A DNA stretch of 64,000 nt from Paractinoplanes tereljensis (GTDB taxonomy: Bacteria > Actinomycetota > Actinomycetes > Mycobacteriales > Micromonosporaceae): the NCBI RefSeq assembly GCF_016862435.1, contig NZ_BOMY01000008.1, positions 62,001 to 126,000 on the forward strand, given 5' to 3'. Below, one piece after another: positions 61,924 to 64,000 of the stretch. The stretch's first letter is position 1. Every line of letters begins with the position of its first letter. The notes under the pieces were generated by a model. It was not told the origin of the DNA and searched no databases. It saw nothing but the letters and a program-made list of their open reading frames with translations. A program made the translations under genes and the position numbers.

Positions 61924-62634
61924 GTGTTCGAGGAGATCGACGTGTCGCCGCGCGGGCGACTGGCGGTGCGGCTGCAGGACGCCATCGAACGCCGCTGGTC
62001 GGCCGAGGTGCAGGCGATCGGCGTGCACGGGTCGCTGGCGCACGGCGACGACCGCGAGGGCAGCGACGTCAACGTGCTGGTGGTGACCTACCGGGAGGGC
62101 GCCGGCCCGAAACCGGCGCTGCGCCGGGTCGACGGCACCCTTGTCGACCTCGAGGTGATCACCGGGGACGACGGCCTGCGCCGGGCACGGGAGCTGACCT
62201 CGCGCTGGCCGCTGGACGCCGACCGGTACGTGACCACCCGGCCGCTGCACGATCCGCGCGGCTGGTTCGGCCGGCTGCGCGACACCCACCTGGCCCGGCT
62301 CGCCGAGGCGCGACCGCCCGAGTTCACGACGCTGGCCCGGCACAACTGGGCGCTCGCGTCGGCGGCGCACACCCGCGCGGTCCGGCTCGCCGAGTGGTAC
62401 GAGACGGACGCCGCGCTGGTGATGATCGCCGAGGCCCGGCTGCACGCCGCGATGATCGTCGGCCTGCTCACCCGCACCTACTTCCGCAACGCGGCCGACG
62501 CGGTGACCCGCACCGGTGTCGCGGGCGCCGACATCCAGGTCCTCGGCGCGGTCCTGAAGGAACACGCCGAGGAACTGGCCGCCCGGGGCCGCCCGGTGGA
62601 CGGAGATCTGGCCGCGCTGTTCGATCGGCCCTAG
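61924..62634 (+). CDS. Nucleotidyltransferase-domain protein
   Basis: 236 aa from GTG at 61924. The nucleotidyltransferase motif is GVHGSLAHGDDREGSDVNVL (GS-x-x-x-G...SD-x-N in place of D-x-D); a third acidic residue may be in LVDLEVITGDDG. A C-terminal helical domain (ARHNWALASAAHTRAVRLAE) resembles that of kanamycin-nucleotidyltransferase-type or minimal nucleotidyltransferases. Substrate unknown. Its TAG shares CTAG (62631-62634) with the convergent transporter gene. Confidence 0.85.
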   Translation: MFEEIDVSPRGRLAVRLQDAIERRWSAEVQAIGVHGSLAHGDDREGSDVNVLVVTYREGAGPKPALRRVDGTLVDLEVITGDDGLRRARELTSRWPLDADRYVTTRPLHDPRGWFGRLRDTHLARLAEARPPEFTTLARHNWALASAAHTRAVRLAEWYETDAALVMIAEARLHAAMIVGLLTRTYFRNAADAVTRTGVAGADIQVLGAVLKEHAEELAARGRPVDGDLAALFDRP

Positions 62635-63317
62635 GAGATCAGCACGCCGATGGCGTAGGTGACCGCGGCGGCCAGGCCACCCAGGGCCAGCTGGCGCAGG
62701 CCGCTGAACCACCAGGACTGGGCGGTGAACCGAGCCACCAGCGCGCCGGCGCCGAAGAGCCCGAGGCCACCCACGGCGAGCGCCAGCCACAGGTCGTCGC
62801 TGCCGAACAGGTAGGTGAGCAGCGGAATCAGGGCGCCGATCGAGAAGCAGACGAACGACGAGCCGGCCGCCGTCCACGGGCTGGGCAGCTCGTCGGGGAC
62901 GACCCCCAGCTCCTCCTGGGCGTGCACCCGCAGCGCCTGTTCGGGGTTGTCCCGCAGCACCGCCGCCACCTGCTCGGCCAGATGCACCGGCAGGCCGCGG
63001 GCGGTCCACGCGGCCACCAGCTCGGCCGCCTCGCCGTCCGGGTTGACCTCGAGTTCGTGGCGTTCCTTGGCCAGCTCGGCCTGCACCTGATCGTTCTGGC
63101 TGCGGACGCTCGTGTACTCGCCCAGGCCCATCGAGATCGCCCCGGCCACCAGGCCGGCCACCCCGGTCAGCACCAGCGTGCGGTGGCTGGCCCCGCCGCC
63201 GCCCACCCCGGCGATCAGCGCGATGTTGGTGACCAGGCCGTCCATCGCGCCGAACGTCGCGGCCCGCAGCCAGCCGCCGGAGACATCGGCGTGGTGATGC
63301 TCGACTACGAGACTCAC
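62631..63317 (-). CDS. VIT1/CCC1-family membrane transporter
   Basis: 228 aa from GTG at 63317, overlapping the map stop by 4 bp (GTGA). VIT1/CCC1 motifs: [18 protein letters not shown] (helix 1), [20 protein letters not shown] (helix 2, metal-transport Gly/Met/Glu), a charged cytoplasmic helix region, then three helices ending [16 protein letters not shown]. Relatives move Fe2+/Mn2+ out of the cytosol or to stores. Note the DUF4439 ferritin-like pair only ~1 kb away. Confidence 0.92.
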   Translation of the reverse strand: MSLVVEHHHADVSGGWLRAATFGAMDGLVTNIALIAGVGGGGASHRTLVLTGVAGLVAGAISMGLGEYTSVRSQNDQVQAELAKERHELEVNPDGEAAELVAAWTARGLPVHLAEQVAAVLRDNPEQALRVHAQEELGVVPDELPSPWTAAGSSFVCFSIGALIPLLTYLFGSDDLWLALAVGGLGLFGAGALVARFTAQSWWFSGLRQLALGGLAAAVTYAIGVLIS

Positions 63318-64000
63318 GGCAGGGTCAGGATCTCGTAGCCGTCCTCGGTGACCACCAGGGTGTGCTCGAACTGGGCGGTCCACTTGCGGTCCTTGGTGAC
63401 GACCGTCCAGCCGTCGGCCCACACGTCGTACTCGTAGGTGCCCAGGGTGATCATCGGTTCGATGGTGAAGGTCATGCCCGGTTCCATCACCGTGTCGAGG
63501 CGCGGGTTGTCGTAGTGCGGGATGTACAGACCGGAGTGGAACGTCTCGCCGATGCCGTGGCCGGTGAAGTCGCGCACCACGCCGTAGCCGAAGCGTCGCG
63601 CGTACGCCTCGATGACCCGGCCGATCGCGTTGATCGGGCGGCCCGGGGCGACCGCGCGGATGCCGCGCATCATCGCCTCGTGGGTGCGCTCGACCAGCAG
63701 CCGCGCCTCCTCGCCGGCCTCGCCCACGCAGAACGTCGCGTCGGTGTCGCCGTGCACGCCGTTCAGATAGGCGGTGACGTCGACGTTGATGATGTCGCCG
63801 TCCTCGAGAACGGTCGAGTCGGGGATGCCGTGGCAGATCACCTCATTGAGCGACGTGCAGCACGACTTCGGGAAGCCCTTGTAGCCCAGGGTGGACGGGT
63901 AGGCGCCGTGGTCGAGGATGAACTCGTGCACCACCCGGTCGATCTCGTCGGTGGTGACGCCCGGCTTGCAGTGCTCGCCGGCGAGCTGGGTCGCCTGCGC
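63314..64000 (-). CDS. map: Type I methionine aminopeptidase, 3' part
   Basis: The frame is open to the window edge (229 codons visible including stop), so the N-terminus is missing. Metal ligands of the pita-bread fold are all seen: [20 protein letters not shown] (two Asp), [15 protein letters not shown] (His), TFTIEPM (Glu) and QFEHTLVV (Glu). It removes N-terminal Met from new proteins. Its stop overlaps the start of the VIT1-like gene. Confidence 0.95.
   Translation of the reverse strand, partial: AQATQLAGEHCKPGVTTDEIDRVVHEFILDHGAYPSTLGYKGFPKSCCTSLNEVICHGIPDSTVLEDGDIINVDVTAYLNGVHGDTDATFCVGEAGEEARLLVERTHEAMMRGIRAVAPGRPINAIGRVIEAYARRFGYGVVRDFTGHGIGETFHSGLYIPHYDNPRLDTVMEPGMTFTIEPMITLGTYEYDVWADGWTVVTKDRKWTAQFEHTLVVTEDGYEILTLP

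Overview
The window is high-GC actinobacterial chromosome. The gene families, the many GTG starts, the 4-bp start/stop overlaps and the gene order (rimP-nusA-ylxR-infB-DUF503-rbfA-DHH phosphoesterase-truB-ribF-rpsO-pnp-M16 peptidase-dapB, and dapA-rnj-ftsK-rimO-pgsA-cinA-clgR-pspA-pspM) point to the Micromonosporaceae, probably Actinoplanes or a close relative. This is an inference from recalled gene order, not from a database search. I see no tRNA, rRNA, CRISPR array, transposase or phage gene.

Layout. 1-7.4 kb: end of a LysE-type exporter, a Spo0M-like protein with an unusual Gly/His tail, two coupled CNNM/CBS membrane proteins, a receptor Ser/Thr kinase, and a class F sortase next to its likely DUF4397 substrate. 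7.5-13.1 kb: the giant helicase Lhr, a 55-bp tandem repeat starting in its last codons, and an unknown membrane protein. 13.1-17.5 kb: an ArsR/SRPBCC pair with two matching palindromic operators, then two Tat-exported phosphoesterase-type proteins. 17.5-20.1 kb: LLM oxidoreductase, SAM hydrolase (DUF62) and a Nei-type glycosylase. 20.1-27.6 kb (minus strand): phage-shock module pspM, pspA, clgR, then cinA, pgsA, rimO and ftsK. 27.7-32.7 kb: YbjN protein, DUF2784 protein, secreted S1 protease, RNase J and DapA.

32.7-40.4 kb looks like an accessory segment between the dapA-rnj block and the dapB-pnp block. It holds DUF2752, a YcaQ-type glycosylase, two GNATs, a DCC/DUF393 protein, an approximately 831-bp near-perfect interrupted palindrome, an HTTM protein whose last codons lie in that palindrome, an ABC-permease remnant and a glycogen-debranching-type enzyme. 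The palindrome is the most unusual structure I found.

40.5-64 kb is mostly core: dapB, PAP2, M16 protease, pnp, rpsO, ribF, a histidine kinase/receiver pair, truB, MATE exporter, a 29-codon gene, nrnA-like phosphoesterase, rbfA, DUF503, a TRM11-like methyltransferase, infB, ylxR, nusA and rimP, then a Tat-lipoprotein/DUF4439 pair, a nucleotidyltransferase, a VIT1/CCC1 transporter and the 3' part of map running off the edge.

Several convergent pairs share one 4-bp stop (CTAA or CTAG), and many co-directional genes overlap by ATGA or GTGA, so the genome here is tightly packed. The only gene-free stretches above 300 bp are the palindrome region and 52024-52484, and the latter contains the 29-codon gene and a hairpin.
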